Shown: positions 45,267 through 54,452 of the stretch, piece by piece
How the letters are laid out: each line of letters opens with the position of its first letter
Numbering within the stretch: position 1 is the stretch's first letter
Source of the DNA: CAWGJF01 sp963715745
GTDB lineage: Bacteria > Bacteroidota > Ignavibacteria > Ignavibacteriales > Ignavibacteriaceae
DNA: 64,000 bases
Direction of reading: 5' to 3'
Assembly: GCA_963715745.1 (NCBI GenBank)
Contig: OY970271.1
Coordinates: forward strand, 992,001-1,056,000
The notes under the pieces: generated by a model
Seen by the model: only the letters and a program-made list of their open reading frames with translations
Told to the model about the DNA's origin: nothing
Database searches by the model: none
Translations under genes and position numbers: made by a program

Positions 45267-46694
45267 ATGGCTAAAACAGCGACCCCCGCCGACGATGTAT
45301 TAAATTACATAAAATCGAAAAAAATAAAATTTGTTGATTTAAAGTTCATGGACTTTCCGGGTCAATGGCAGCACTTTACAGTACCGGTAAGCCAGATTAG
45401 CAAGGATTCATTTTCGGATGGATTTGGTTTTGACGGATCTTCAATAAGAGGATGGAAAGTAATCAATGAAAGTGATATGCTTATTATCCCTGATGCAAAA
45501 ACAATGTTCCTCGATCCGTTTATTACTGAGCCAACTTTGAGTTTAATTTGTGATGTATTTGAGCCGGCAACTAAAGAAAAATATTCACGCTGCCCCAGAA
45601 ACATTGCACAAAAAGCTGCTGACCATCTGGTAAACACGGGAATTGCAGATACTGCTTTCTTCGGACCGGAAGCAGAGTTTTTTGTTTTTGATGATGTTCG
45701 TTTTGATTCAAAACCAAATGGTTGTTTTTATTCGGTTGATTCTTCGGAAGGAAGATGGAATAGCGGAAAAGAAGAAGGACCAAATCTTGGTTATAAGCCG
45801 CGTTACAAAGAAGGATATTTTCCGGTTCCACCATCTGATAAATTAATGGATTTAAGAAATGAGATGGTTTCAACTTTAATTGATTGCGGAATTGATGTTG
45901 AAGCTCAGCACCACGAAGTTGCAAGCGGTGGTCAGTGTGAAATCGATTTGCGGTTTACACCACTTGTAAAAGCAGCTGATCAGTTATTGATGTTTAAATA
46001 TGTTGTTAAAAATACAGCAACAAGACACAATAAAACAGTTACATACATGCCAAAACCAATCCAGGGCGATAACGGTAGCGGAATGCATGTTCATACAAGT
46101 TTGTGGAAAAAAGGAAAGCCGTTGTTTGCCGGTTCAGGCTATGCCGGATTAAGTGAAACTGCACTTTATTTTATTGGAGGTATTTTAAAACACGCAGCTT
46201 CTTTACTAGCTTTTACAAATCCTACAACAAATTCTTATAAAAGATTAGTCCCTGGGTTTGAAGCCCCGGTTAACCTGGCTTATTCTCAGAGAAACAGGAG
46301 TGCAGCAGTAAGAATCCCTATGTATTCATCAAGTCCGAAAGCAAAAAGGATTGAGTTCAGATGTCCTGATCCTTCATCAAATCCTTATCTTGCTTTTTCT
46401 GCAATGCTAATGGCTGGTTTGGATGGAGTAATAAACCGTATTGATCCGGGTGAGCCGCTTGATAAGGATATTTATGATTTACCACCGGAAGAATTAAAAA
46501 ATGTTCCCTCAACTCCGGGCAGTCTTGAAGAAGCAATAAAAGCTCTTGCAAATGACCACGAGTATTTACTAAAGGGCGATGTATTTACAGAGGATGTAAT
46601 TGAAACCTGGATAAATTATAAAATCAGCAAAGAAATAAAACCTATGGCATTGCAGCCTCATCCATATGAGTTTGCTTTGTATTATGATGTATAA
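45267..46694 (+). CDS. glnA: Glutamine synthetase, type I
   Basis: Makes glutamine from glutamate, ammonia and ATP; cytoplasmic dodecamer. Motifs: GFGFDGSSIRGW near the N-terminus, FGPEAEFFVFD and VEAQHHEVASGGQCEIDLRF (metal sites), GSGMHVHTSLWK, NPTTNSYKRLVPGFEAPVN and RSAAVRIP (ATP site), and KDIYDLPPEE with Tyr403, the position adenylylated in type I-beta enzymes. The length of 475 residues matches. No adenylyltransferase (glnE) is in the window, so use of Tyr403 is unproven. It follows the Lrp-type regulator. Confidence 0.97.
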   Translation: MAKTATPADDVLNYIKSKKIKFVDLKFMDFPGQWQHFTVPVSQISKDSFSDGFGFDGSSIRGWKVINESDMLIIPDAKTMFLDPFITEPTLSLICDVFEPATKEKYSRCPRNIAQKAADHLVNTGIADTAFFGPEAEFFVFDDVRFDSKPNGCFYSVDSSEGRWNSGKEEGPNLGYKPRYKEGYFPVPPSDKLMDLRNEMVSTLIDCGIDVEAQHHEVASGGQCEIDLRFTPLVKAADQLLMFKYVVKNTATRHNKTVTYMPKPIQGDNGSGMHVHTSLWKKGKPLFAGSGYAGLSETALYFIGGILKHAASLLAFTNPTTNSYKRLVPGFEAPVNLAYSQRNRSAAVRIPMYSSSPKAKRIEFRCPDPSSNPYLAFSAMLMAGLDGVINRIDPGEPLDKDIYDLPPEELKNVPSTPGSLEEAIKALANDHEYLLKGDVFTEDVIETWINYKISKEIKPMALQPHPYEFALYYDV

Positions 46695-46713
46695 AAATAT
46701 TTGAATTCTTTAA

Positions 46714-46743
46714 GTGGCAGGTAAACAATCCTGCCACGTTTTT
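46714..46743 (+). terminator. Rho-independent terminator after glnA
   Basis: Perfect 8-bp stem GTGGCAGG/CCTGCCAC with an 8-base loop and a following T run, overlapping the end of the convergent minus-strand gene at 46742. Confidence 0.88.
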
Positions 46744-48214
46744 ATTCCCAATTAATTTTATATAATGTAACAGTTCTTGCTTCCTGCTCTTTAATTCCAA
46801 AACCAGGTAATTTTTTAGTGAAAAGTATTTTAAAGCTTATTCCTGATGGAATTACATCTTCAATATTTTCTTCCTCCCGGAGGATAATGAAGTCCGGCTT
46901 TTTATCAACATAATAATCGAAAGTTGTTTTATATTTAAATTTCTCATTGTCAACCAAACCAACCGAGTCATAAACTTTAGCATTTGAATAAGCACCAATA
47001 ATCCCGACGTCCGCAACTCCCACTGATACACCCTGAACTTTTGAATAAGAATTTATTATCTGAGCAATGTGTTTGTATGTTGATTGAAATCCGTTTACAA
47101 AATCATCAACAGAAGGCTTGATAACAATAAAGGTGAGTATGGTTGAAGAAAATATAATCAGAAAAATATAAGCTGATGTTAAAAATAAATTGAACTTTTT
47201 ATTTTTTCTGCTAAAAATATTTTCAAAAGAAATCGAGACTAAAAATATTATTAAGGGAATGAAGATAAGCTCATACCGGGAGACTATTGTAATATCTCTT
47301 AAAATGTAAAAGATATAAAAAACAGATATCCATAAAAGGAATACGAAAATATTTGAATTATTAAATTCTCTGAAAATGCTTGAAAAATAATTATTCCTTT
47401 CAGCCTTTTGAACTAACAACACCAGTAATATTAAAATCCCCCAAAAAATTAAATCAGGCAAGTTAACTACAAATAGTGTTTGCACATCTCTGAAAAAAGT
47501 ACGAATATCAAATGTTAATAACTGTTGAGAAGATTTTGCCGTATAAGTATTTGGTAAAATTGTTCCGAAATGAAAATAAGAAAATATCAGCCACGCTGTT
47601 ATAATTAACAATGCAGGCAGTACGAAAATTAATTTCTTTCCCTCGGATTTCTTTTTAAGTACGATGGATAAAATTGTCAGAAGAAAAAAACCTGCAAACT
47701 CTGGGCGCAGAAGAAATGAAATGCCAAATAAAATACCGGTATAAACCTGAATCTTGAATGACTGCTCCTTTTGAAAAAGCATAAAGAAAATTATCATTAA
47801 AAACATTGCGGCAGTAGATTCCATTCCGGTCAAAGACCAGCGAAGCACAAAAGGATTAATTGCAAGAGAAAGTAAGCAGATCAATTTTACTGTTTCGCTT
47901 AATTTGAATTTACCTAAGAGAGAATAGAAAAAAGTAATTGAAAGAAAAGTGAATAATCCGCTAAGAATCCTGATTGACAACTCAGGGTTTTTTGTAATGA
48001 ATGTAAGGATACTACCTAAGATTACCCAGAGAGGAGATGTTGTGCCGTATGTTCTGTTTCCGGCAAAGCTGAAACCATCACCTTTTAGTAAACCATTTAT
48101 AAATCCAATGTGAATGAATGCATCATCGCTTAAATAATTTGGATAGAGAAGAAATGAAAAAATTATTGGAAATACGGCGAATGAAAACGGAATGAGATAT
48201 TTTTTGTTTATCAA
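46742..48214 (-). CDS. GT-C type membrane glycosyltransferase
   Basis: A 490-residue polytopic membrane protein with about ten hydrophobic helices. The first periplasmic loop has LSDDAFIHIGFINGLLKGDG, with the paired acidic residues typical of GT-C enzymes that use lipid-linked sugars (PMT/ArnT-like or family 39-related). RTYGTTSPLWVILGS also fits. The C-terminal soluble part (about 380-490) ends with DFIILREEE-type strands. Donor and acceptor are unknown; protein or lipid glycosylation is plausible. It is divergent from the T9SS protein gene at 48365. Confidence 0.82.
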   Translation of the reverse strand: MINKKYLIPFSFAVFPIIFSFLLYPNYLSDDAFIHIGFINGLLKGDGFSFAGNRTYGTTSPLWVILGSILTFITKNPELSIRILSGLFTFLSITFFYSLLGKFKLSETVKLICLLSLAINPFVLRWSLTGMESTAAMFLMIIFFMLFQKEQSFKIQVYTGILFGISFLLRPEFAGFFLLTILSIVLKKKSEGKKLIFVLPALLIITAWLIFSYFHFGTILPNTYTAKSSQQLLTFDIRTFFRDVQTLFVVNLPDLIFWGILILLVLLVQKAERNNYFSSIFREFNNSNIFVFLLWISVFYIFYILRDITIVSRYELIFIPLIIFLVSISFENIFSRKNKKFNLFLTSAYIFLIIFSSTILTFIVIKPSVDDFVNGFQSTYKHIAQIINSYSKVQGVSVGVADVGIIGAYSNAKVYDSVGLVDNEKFKYKTTFDYYVDKKPDFIILREEENIEDVIPSGISFKILFTKKLPGFGIKEQEARTVTLYKINWE

Positions 48215-48364
48215 AGGAATATTTTAATATTTTCTAAACGTATACAAATATAAAGCATAAGTTTGTTATAACAATTATTGGTTATTATTATTTAAGATTT
48301 ATTTTGCAAGTGAATTTTTCAAAACGTATATTCTATAACGTGTCATTAATAAAAAGGAGTATTT

Positions 48365-49597
48365 ATGAAGTCTATTTATACTTTTTTAATTGTTGGTCTG
48401 GCAACTATTTTTTCATTCGGTGCTTTTGCACAACAAGCTCAAGGCACCCAATTTTTTGTCGTCCCACCAGAATATGAAACTTCACCAGGGACAGCAACTT
48501 TTCTTGGCCCGCTTTATACAGGAGCTCGAACATGTCAGTGGTTAATTCATGAGGATGAACTTACTAATTTAGTTGGTAAGGAATTACAGGCGCTGAGTTG
48601 GCGTATTCCGCCGTCAGCTAGTTCTAATTGGCCGCCTTCAGATGTTACAATCACAAATTATGATCTCTGGTTGAGTGGTAGTGTTGCTCCGGCTGATCGT
48701 GATTTAACTGACTTTACGCAAAATGTTGTAGGAACACAAAAGCAAGTCAAGGCAGGTAGTTTATTTATTCCAATGAATTCCTATCCATCTGGCAGCAGCC
48801 CTAACGATTGGGGTCCTGAAATTGTGTTTGACAGTGTTTATCTCTATACAGGTGGTCATCTGTTGATAGAACTGCGCTTGACTGGTACGGGAGTAACGAA
48901 TCAAAGTACAGATGCAGTTGGTACATCCACAACTGGTTACGGTACTCTTTTCAGCGCCTGCTGGGGAAGTGGATATACTGCAAACTCAGGTAGCCAGGCA
49001 AATTTTACAATAGTTAGGTTATCTGGTGATGACCCTGTTCCTGTTGAATTTACCTCATTCATAGCGAATGCAGAAAGTAATAATGTTATATTAGAATGGA
49101 GTACTGCAACTGAAACAAACAATAGCGGTTTCGAAATAGAAAGAAAATTTATGAACTCAGTTTACGAAGCAGTTGGTTTTGTTACAGGTGCAGGGACAAC
49201 AACCGAACCAAGAAGTTATTCTTTTACAGATTACCAACTTTCCAGGGGTGAATATACTTACAGGTTGAAGCAAATTGATTATGATGGAAGTTTTGAGTAT
49301 AGCAATGAAATAAGTGTAGAAGTTACTGCTCCATCTGTTTACTCTCTTGAGCAGAATTTCCCAAATCCTTTTAATCCATCAACTAGAATTAATTTCAGTA
49401 TTGCTGAAGCAGGAATTGTAAAAATTATTGTGTATAATATGATTGGGCAGGAAGTAAGTTTACTTTTAAATGATTTCGAAGAAGCAGGTCAACATACAAT
49501 TACATTTGATGCTTCATCTTTAACAAGCGGAGTATATTTTTACAAGCTTGAAACATCAAAATTTATTCAAACCAGAAAAATGATATTAGCCAAATAG
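48365..49597 (+). CDS. Secreted protein with FN3-like and T9SS sorting domains
   Basis: A 410-residue exported protein. Signal peptide (MKSIYTFLIVGLATIFSFGA), then about 200 residues of beta-rich sequence without a recognised family, an FN3-like domain at about 221-318 (PVEFTSFIANAESNNVILEW, YTYRLKQIDYDGSFEYSNEI) and a complete T9SS domain from about 323 (YSLEQNFPNPFNPSTRINF ... SGVYFYKLETSKFIQTRKM). AAAAGGAG precedes the start. The sorting motif is FPNPFNP rather than YPNPFNP. Function unknown. Confidence 0.87.
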   Translation: MKSIYTFLIVGLATIFSFGAFAQQAQGTQFFVVPPEYETSPGTATFLGPLYTGARTCQWLIHEDELTNLVGKELQALSWRIPPSASSNWPPSDVTITNYDLWLSGSVAPADRDLTDFTQNVVGTQKQVKAGSLFIPMNSYPSGSSPNDWGPEIVFDSVYLYTGGHLLIELRLTGTGVTNQSTDAVGTSTTGYGTLFSACWGSGYTANSGSQANFTIVRLSGDDPVPVEFTSFIANAESNNVILEWSTATETNNSGFEIERKFMNSVYEAVGFVTGAGTTTEPRSYSFTDYQLSRGEYTYRLKQIDYDGSFEYSNEISVEVTAPSVYSLEQNFPNPFNPSTRINFSIAEAGIVKIIVYNMIGQEVSLLLNDFEEAGQHTITFDASSLTSGVYFYKLETSKFIQTRKMILAK

Positions 49598-49607
49598 AAT
49601 ATATGAT

Positions 49608-49636
49608 GTGAGGCTCACTTTTTTAGTGAGCTTCAC
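49608..49636 (+). terminator. Terminator-like hairpin
   Basis: GTGAGGCTCAC (49608-49618) pairs with GTGAGCTTCAC (49626-49636) with one wobble, around a T-rich 7-base loop. The stem sequence is related to the terminator at 37885 (shared GGCTCA/TGAGC core), also behind a T9SS gene. Confidence 0.65.
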
Positions 49637-49655
49637 TTCTTATCGTTAAAATCAG

Positions 49656-49997
49656 TTATTCTTTTCCTATCCACTCTTTCCAGACTTCAGGTTTATATCC
49701 AACTGTAGATAAATTTCCATTTCGGACAACAGGAGTTTTAATCAATAGTGAGTCTTCCAGCAGCTCGGTTTCAATATCAAATACCATAAATTCCATTCCA
49801 CGTTTTTTGTATTGCTGGCTTTCTTTGTCAATAAGTTCTTCAACGGGAACTGAACGCTTTATATTTTCAAGCTCTCCTTTAGCTAATCCTTTTTCTGTGA
49901 GATCACGAAAATGAAAAAGTATTCTTCTTTCTTTAAAAAATCTTTCAGCTTTTTGAGTGTCCCTGCATTTTTTTGTTCCGAGAATCTGAATATTCAT
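49656..49997 (-). CDS. ArsC/Spx-like thioredoxin-fold protein
   Basis: A 113-residue protein starting MNIQILGTKKCRDTQKAERF, with Cys11 at the position of the ArsC catalytic cysteine, and KTPVVRNG near the C-terminus (the conserved cis-Pro loop). It lacks the Cys-x2-Cys pair of Spx regulators. The family includes glutaredoxin-dependent arsenate reductases and uncharacterised YffB-like proteins. As it is in an operon with bshA, a role in thiol chemistry is possible. The start touches the stop of the upstream methylase gene. Confidence 0.82.
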   Translation of the reverse strand: MNIQILGTKKCRDTQKAERFFKERRILFHFRDLTEKGLAKGELENIKRSVPVEELIDKESQQYKKRGMEFMVFDIETELLEDSLLIKTPVVRNGNLSTVGYKPEVWKEWIGKE

Positions 49998-51473
49998 TCA
50001 GGATAATTCCGGTGAAAGATATTGTGACTTTCCAAGACTTATTCTTTGCGTTCTTTTTGATCTTGGGAAACGGCTTTTTAATCCTCCCCGTATTACAACT
50101 CCGGTACCGAGAATGATTCCATCATATTTTACAGCATACTGTCCGGGCTTCAATGAATCATTAAGAATTAATCCGCCATTAAGATATGTCCTTGCTTCTT
50201 CAAAATCAGTAATCTCGTATATATTTTTAGTCAGGTGATTACTTAAAATTTGGGCGGCGTGAGAATGCAAAACAATATTTCTGTTTTTATCTATAGTTCC
50301 GAATTTTGTACCAATGCGGTGAAATAATCCAAGGTTAGTTTCATTCCAGTCGCTGTTAACAAAATAAACATCACCATGTTTGATTATGAATTTATAATTT
50401 GCAAAAGCTGATTTATCAATTCCAAATTCATCTGAAAGAGTGTTTAGGTAATCAACCATTTCTACATCAGTTGATTCACACATTTTCATTACATAACTTT
50501 TTTTCCACTTTGACTCTTCATCAAATGGTATAGAATCCGTCTTTTTAAGTTTTACTAAAAAGAAACCATCGGAATCTGCTTCCCACGGAAATATCCTGAT
50601 TGCTTTAGCAAGCCCGGAATTAAGAATTTTACCATGATATTTTACAAAGCCGGGTTTATGTTCCAGAGGAATATTAATATCACAAATTTCAACCGGGTAT
50701 TTTTGAAGAATCTTATCAATAATAAGTTCATTTTCCTCAACTGTAAGTGTACAGGTAGAATAAACAACTTCACCTCCGGGCTTAAGCATTTTTATTGCCG
50801 CAACAAGTAAGCGGGTTTGCAGGTCAGTAAGTTTATTTACCCTTTCGAGTGACCACCATTTATTTATTTCACTTTTTTTCTGAATTATACCGAGACCGCT
50901 GCAAGGTGCATCTACCAGTATCTTATCAAACTCTTCTTCATAATATTTGCTTAGTATTTCACCTTTAGAATTAATTACCCCGTAATTCAGGAAATTCATT
51001 TTATCAAGATTAAAGACAAGCGCCTTTACACGATCTATCTGGATTTCATTTACAACCAGGGTCCCTTTGTTTTTCATTAATTCTGCAAGCTGAGTTGTTT
51101 TGGAACCGGGAGCCGAACATAAATCAAGCACCTTATCTTCAGGACCGGGATCAAGAGCAATTGGAGGGATCATTGAAGTTAATCCCTGCAGGTAATAAAA
51201 GCCGAAGGCAATTTCAAATGTGCTTCCAAGGTCATCAATTCCTGAAATTAACTTTAAAACATTATCTGGGTATTTAACCGGCTCAGTAATAATCGAATAT
51301 TTTTCTTCGAGTTTTTTAGCAAGCTCATTGCGGGAAATTTTCAAATCGTTTACCCTTACGTACTTGGAAGGATGATGTCTAACAAACTCCCAGTATCTTT
51401 TGGCAATTTCATCACCAAATGTTGAACTTAAGTATCCATAAACTTTATCCGATACTCTTCCTCTTCGCCCCAT
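49998..51473 (-). CDS. RsmF/NOL1-NOP2-Sun family RNA m5C methyltransferase
   Basis: A SAM-dependent RNA cytosine-5 methyltransferase of 491 residues. The SAM site is LDLCSAPGSKTTQLAELM; the two catalytic cysteines are in VDAPCSGLG (about residue 190) and YSTCTLTVEENE (about 238). The C-terminal about 180 residues, ending RISLGKSQYLSPELS, fit the extra RNA-binding region of RsmF-type enzymes, so 16S rRNA is the likely target. It is in the compact minus-strand operon with one to two bases between genes. Confidence 0.9.
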   Translation of the reverse strand: MGRRGRVSDKVYGYLSSTFGDEIAKRYWEFVRHHPSKYVRVNDLKISRNELAKKLEEKYSIITEPVKYPDNVLKLISGIDDLGSTFEIAFGFYYLQGLTSMIPPIALDPGPEDKVLDLCSAPGSKTTQLAELMKNKGTLVVNEIQIDRVKALVFNLDKMNFLNYGVINSKGEILSKYYEEEFDKILVDAPCSGLGIIQKKSEINKWWSLERVNKLTDLQTRLLVAAIKMLKPGGEVVYSTCTLTVEENELIIDKILQKYPVEICDINIPLEHKPGFVKYHGKILNSGLAKAIRIFPWEADSDGFFLVKLKKTDSIPFDEESKWKKSYVMKMCESTDVEMVDYLNTLSDEFGIDKSAFANYKFIIKHGDVYFVNSDWNETNLGLFHRIGTKFGTIDKNRNIVLHSHAAQILSNHLTKNIYEITDFEEARTYLNGGLILNDSLKPGQYAVKYDGIILGTGVVIRGGLKSRFPRSKRTQRISLGKSQYLSPELS

Positions 51474-51474
51474 T

Positions 51475-51903
51475 TTAATACCTTGCTAAATTTAGTTTGT
51501 TAATTAGTTGGTTAGTTATTTTATTCAGGTTTGGTGATCCTGGAAAATTTCTTCTGAACTCTTCTTGTATTCTTTGAATTATTGAGTCAACATAGTTTTC
51601 ATATTGATTTATAATAATTCCAAGTGATTTGGTTTCTGCAGGAATATAGACAGGTCTTTTAGAATTACGGCTGGCGTAAACAAGATACTTACATTTTAAA
51701 AAATTGTCGAACTGCATCACGTTTTCCCCATCAACAGAAATTATTTCATATTGATCAAACAGCTGTTTGCCGGGAATGAAAACTTTATCCGGCAGATCAA
51801 TTTTTTTTAAATCTTCACCCTTTAAAAAACTATCCGGGAATAATTTTTTCCCTTCCTTCGAAAACTCTGTGAGTAATTTGCTAACAAATTCTTTCTCTGT
51901 CAA
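51475..51903 (-). CDS. Uncharacterised protein
   Basis: A 142-residue soluble protein that I do not recognise. It is hydrophilic, without a signal peptide, membrane segment or cysteine pair. Segments include PDKVFIPGKQLFDQYEIISV and YLVYASRNSKRPVYIPAE, predicted alternating strands, then a helical C-terminus (YVDSIIQRIQEEFRRNFPGS). It is certainly a real gene: it sits in a five-gene operon, two bases after the DNPH1-like gene and one base before the methylase gene. No function is proposed. Confidence 0.75.
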   Translation of the reverse strand: MTEKEFVSKLLTEFSKEGKKLFPDSFLKGEDLKKIDLPDKVFIPGKQLFDQYEIISVDGENVMQFDNFLKCKYLVYASRNSKRPVYIPAETKSLGIIINQYENYVDSIIQRIQEEFRRNFPGSPNLNKITNQLINKLNLARY

Positions 51904-51905
51904 TA

Positions 51906-52325
51906 TTATCCGGATATTTTACTTAAATATTTTTGTATAATAAGTTTCATTTCATCCGAGTCCTGGTATCTTTTAATAGTCAACAATTCAGATTCACAAC
52001 CGGAAATCATTGCCGAAAGCTTAGGTACTTCAGCATTTGCTAAAGCCAGAACCGGAATTTCTCTCTGGAACAAAGCATACGCAATTTCAAAGCCCACACC
52101 AAGGCTTGCGCCTGAAATTTCCGCAATCATCAGCTGGCTGCCTTGTATCCATTTTACATCCCGTTTATATATTTGTTTATCGGTCAAAGGGATCGATGTA
52201 TTAAACTTTCCGCTCATTTCAGCCAGTGCAGTATGTTTTTCTGATTCTAAAAATTCAACAATTTCTAAATAAAAATTCTGATATTTTGTATCGCCTCTGA
52301 TTGGTCCTGCGCAGTAAATTATCAT
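51906..52325 (-). CDS. DNPH1/nucleoside 2-deoxyribosyltransferase-like hydrolase
   Basis: A 139-residue protein that resembles DNPH1 (Rcl), which cleaves the N-glycosidic bond of 2'-deoxynucleoside 5'-phosphates. The matching elements are YCAGPIRGD at residues 4-12, the RDVKWIQGSQLMIAEISGAS block with Asp56, SLGVGFEIAYAL with the catalytic-type Glu80, and LSAMISGC at 103-110. This suggests cleaning of abnormal nucleotides, though a sugar-nucleotide or NAD-related substrate is not excluded. Located directly after bshA in the operon. Confidence 0.82.
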   Translation of the reverse strand: MIIYCAGPIRGDTKYQNFYLEIVEFLESEKHTALAEMSGKFNTSIPLTDKQIYKRDVKWIQGSQLMIAEISGASLGVGFEIAYALFQREIPVLALANAEVPKLSAMISGCESELLTIKRYQDSDEMKLIIQKYLSKISG

Positions 52326-52327
52326 AC

Positions 52328-53452
52328 TTAACTATTTAAAATTTTATTATAAAACTTTTCATACATAGGTACAACTTTTAATTTGTCAAAATATTTTTCA
52401 ACTCTTTTTCGTGAACTATCAGAAAAGACATTGTATTTCTTTTCGTTTGTTAAAAGTTCAAGTACATATTTTGCCATCCTGTCAACGTCACCTATTTCTG
52501 CAATAAAACCTGTTTCATTATGCTTAATTAATTCAGGCAATCCTCCAACACTCGAGCTTACAACCGGCAGCCCGCAAGCCATTGCTTCCAGTGCAGCTAA
52601 TCCAAAACTTTCTGATTGGGAAGGAATCAGGAAAATATCCGATGCTGTTAATATGTCGACCAATGCTTCCTGTTTTCCAAGAAATTTAACTTTGTCACAT
52701 AAATTTAACTGCCTGCAAAGCCTTTCACATTCTGAGCGGTCAGGACCATCTCCAACCAATATCAGTCTGCTCGGAATTTCCTGCTGTACTTTTTCAAAGA
52801 TTCTTATTGTATCCGGAACACGTTTAACCACTCTGAAATTAGACGTATGGACAAGAATTTTTTCACCATTCGGTGAGTAGTGCTTTTTGAATACAGAATC
52901 ATTTTTTGGATTGAATAATTTAGTATCAACAAAATTCGGAATAACTTCAATATCTTTTTCTATTGAGTAATTAGTTATGGTTTTTTCTTTTAAAAATCTT
53001 GATACTGCTGTTACTCCATCGCTTTCTTCTATGCTGAACTTTACAAGCGGAAGAAATGAAGGTTCCAGTCCAACAAGAGTAATATCAGTTCCGTGTAATG
53101 TTGTAATTATTTTAAGGTCCTTATTTTTCTTAAGGATTTTTTTTGCAAGATATGCGCTTGTTGCATGAGGTATAGCATAATGAACATGTAGCAGATCGAG
53201 ATTTTCAAACTCGGCAACTTCAATCATTTTGCTTGCAAGAGAAAGACTGTAGAGAGGAAATTCAAACAACGGGTAGCTGCTGATTTCTACTTCGTGATAA
53301 ACTACATTTTCAACGTACTGGTTAAGTCTGAATGGCAGTGCGTAGCTGATAAAATGAACTTCGTGTCCGAGCAGGGCTAATTCTTTTCCAAGTTCAGTTG
53401 CAATAACACCGCTTCCACCGTAAGTAGGGTAACAGGTAATTCCGATTTTCAT
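52328..53452 (-). CDS. bshA: N-acetyl-alpha-D-glucosaminyl L-malate synthase (bacillithiol synthesis)
   Basis: A 374-residue GT4 glycosyltransferase that joins GlcNAc (from UDP-GlcNAc) to L-malate, the first step of bacillithiol synthesis. The start MKIGITCYPTYGGSGVIATE and the FISYALPFRL and HVHYAIPHATSAYLA motifs are characteristic of BshA. The C-terminal half has the GT4 donor site (ILVGDGPDRSECERLCR, PSQSESFGLAALEAMACGLP). It heads the operon and is divergent from the PfkB kinase gene. The bshB and bshC genes are not in the window. Confidence 0.93.
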   Translation of the reverse strand: MKIGITCYPTYGGSGVIATELGKELALLGHEVHFISYALPFRLNQYVENVVYHEVEISSYPLFEFPLYSLSLASKMIEVAEFENLDLLHVHYAIPHATSAYLAKKILKKNKDLKIITTLHGTDITLVGLEPSFLPLVKFSIEESDGVTAVSRFLKEKTITNYSIEKDIEVIPNFVDTKLFNPKNDSVFKKHYSPNGEKILVHTSNFRVVKRVPDTIRIFEKVQQEIPSRLILVGDGPDRSECERLCRQLNLCDKVKFLGKQEALVDILTASDIFLIPSQSESFGLAALEAMACGLPVVSSSVGGLPELIKHNETGFIAEIGDVDRMAKYVLELLTNEKKYNVFSDSSRKRVEKYFDKLKVVPMYEKFYNKILNS

Positions 53453-53564
53453 TAGTAAATTTGTTGGATAAGTTTAAGCAATTTGTTAATTCTAATATAA
53501 CCGAAAATTGATGAAGTATGAAACTTTTAGTGTTTCTCGCATCACAATTAAAAATTATTAAGTA

Positions 53565-54452
53565 ATGAAAATACTTGTCATTGGTCATTCAGTTGTTGAT
53601 AAAATTATTACCTCAGAAGGAACTAAAACAAGACCGGGTGGAATTTTCTATTCAGTATCTGCAATGAAAGCTGTAAGTTCTGAAAAAGATGGTATTTATT
53701 TGTGCACTTTTTCTTCACCTGAATACAACAAACTTTTCGAGCCGGTTTATTCACAGGTGAACTCTGATTATATCTTTGATAAAAAAGATATTCCAGTTGT
53801 CCATTTAAATGTTGATCATTCGTGCGAGAGGGATGAGCATTACAAAAATATTATAAGTGAATTGCCGGTTGATAAAATTCCCTTGAAAGAATTTGATGCT
53901 GTTCTTATAAATATGATTACAGGATTTGATATTACTTTAGAACAGCTCAAATCAATAAGAAAAAATTATAGTGGATTGATTTATTTTGATGTTCACACTT
54001 TTGCAAGAGGACTGGATGAGCATCTTCATCGAAATTTCAGAGTTATTCCGGATTTTGAAAAATGGGCTGAATGTATTGACATCCTTCAGGCAAATGAAAC
54101 CGAAATAAAATTTGTTTTTCCTTTTCAAAGAGAAAAAGAAAATATTCATAAATTATTCTCATTCGGATTAAAACAGGTAATTGTAACGAGAGGTGAAAAA
54201 GGAGCATCGATATTTTTTAAAGAAGAAGACAAAATATGCGAAGTATATGAACAGGCTATTGAAACAAAAGTAATTAATAAAATCGGTTGCGGTGATGTTT
54301 TTGGGGCGGTTTATTTTTATAATTATATTAGAAACAAAAGTATTGAGGATAGTTTGAAACAGGCTGTTAAAGCCGCTGGAATCAGCACTACATTTAAAGA
54401 TTATACAGATTATTCCCGGTTAAATGATGACGTATCACAAGGATTTTATTAA
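53565..54452 (+). CDS. PfkB-family carbohydrate kinase
   Basis: A 295-residue ribokinase-type kinase. The N-terminal glycine motif region reads RPGGIFYSVSAMKAV. The C-terminal catalytic signature is NKIGCGDVFGAVYFYNY, where Asp is the catalytic base and GCGD replaces the usual GAGD. The sugar substrate cannot be told; the family covers ribose, fructose and nucleoside kinases. The end overlaps the next gene by 29 bases, so the two are coupled. Confidence 0.88.
   Translation: MKILVIGHSVVDKIITSEGTKTRPGGIFYSVSAMKAVSSEKDGIYLCTFSSPEYNKLFEPVYSQVNSDYIFDKKDIPVVHLNVDHSCERDEHYKNIISELPVDKIPLKEFDAVLINMITGFDITLEQLKSIRKNYSGLIYFDVHTFARGLDEHLHRNFRVIPDFEKWAECIDILQANETEIKFVFPFQREKENIHKLFSFGLKQVIVTRGEKGASIFFKEEDKICEVYEQAIETKVINKIGCGDVFGAVYFYNYIRNKSIEDSLKQAVKAAGISTTFKDYTDYSRLNDDVSQGFY

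Noticed and set aside
53394..53588. 64-codon minus-strand ORF spanning the bshA/PfkB divergent region
   Set aside because: It overlaps the starts of two well-supported divergent genes in other frames and has no protein-like features.
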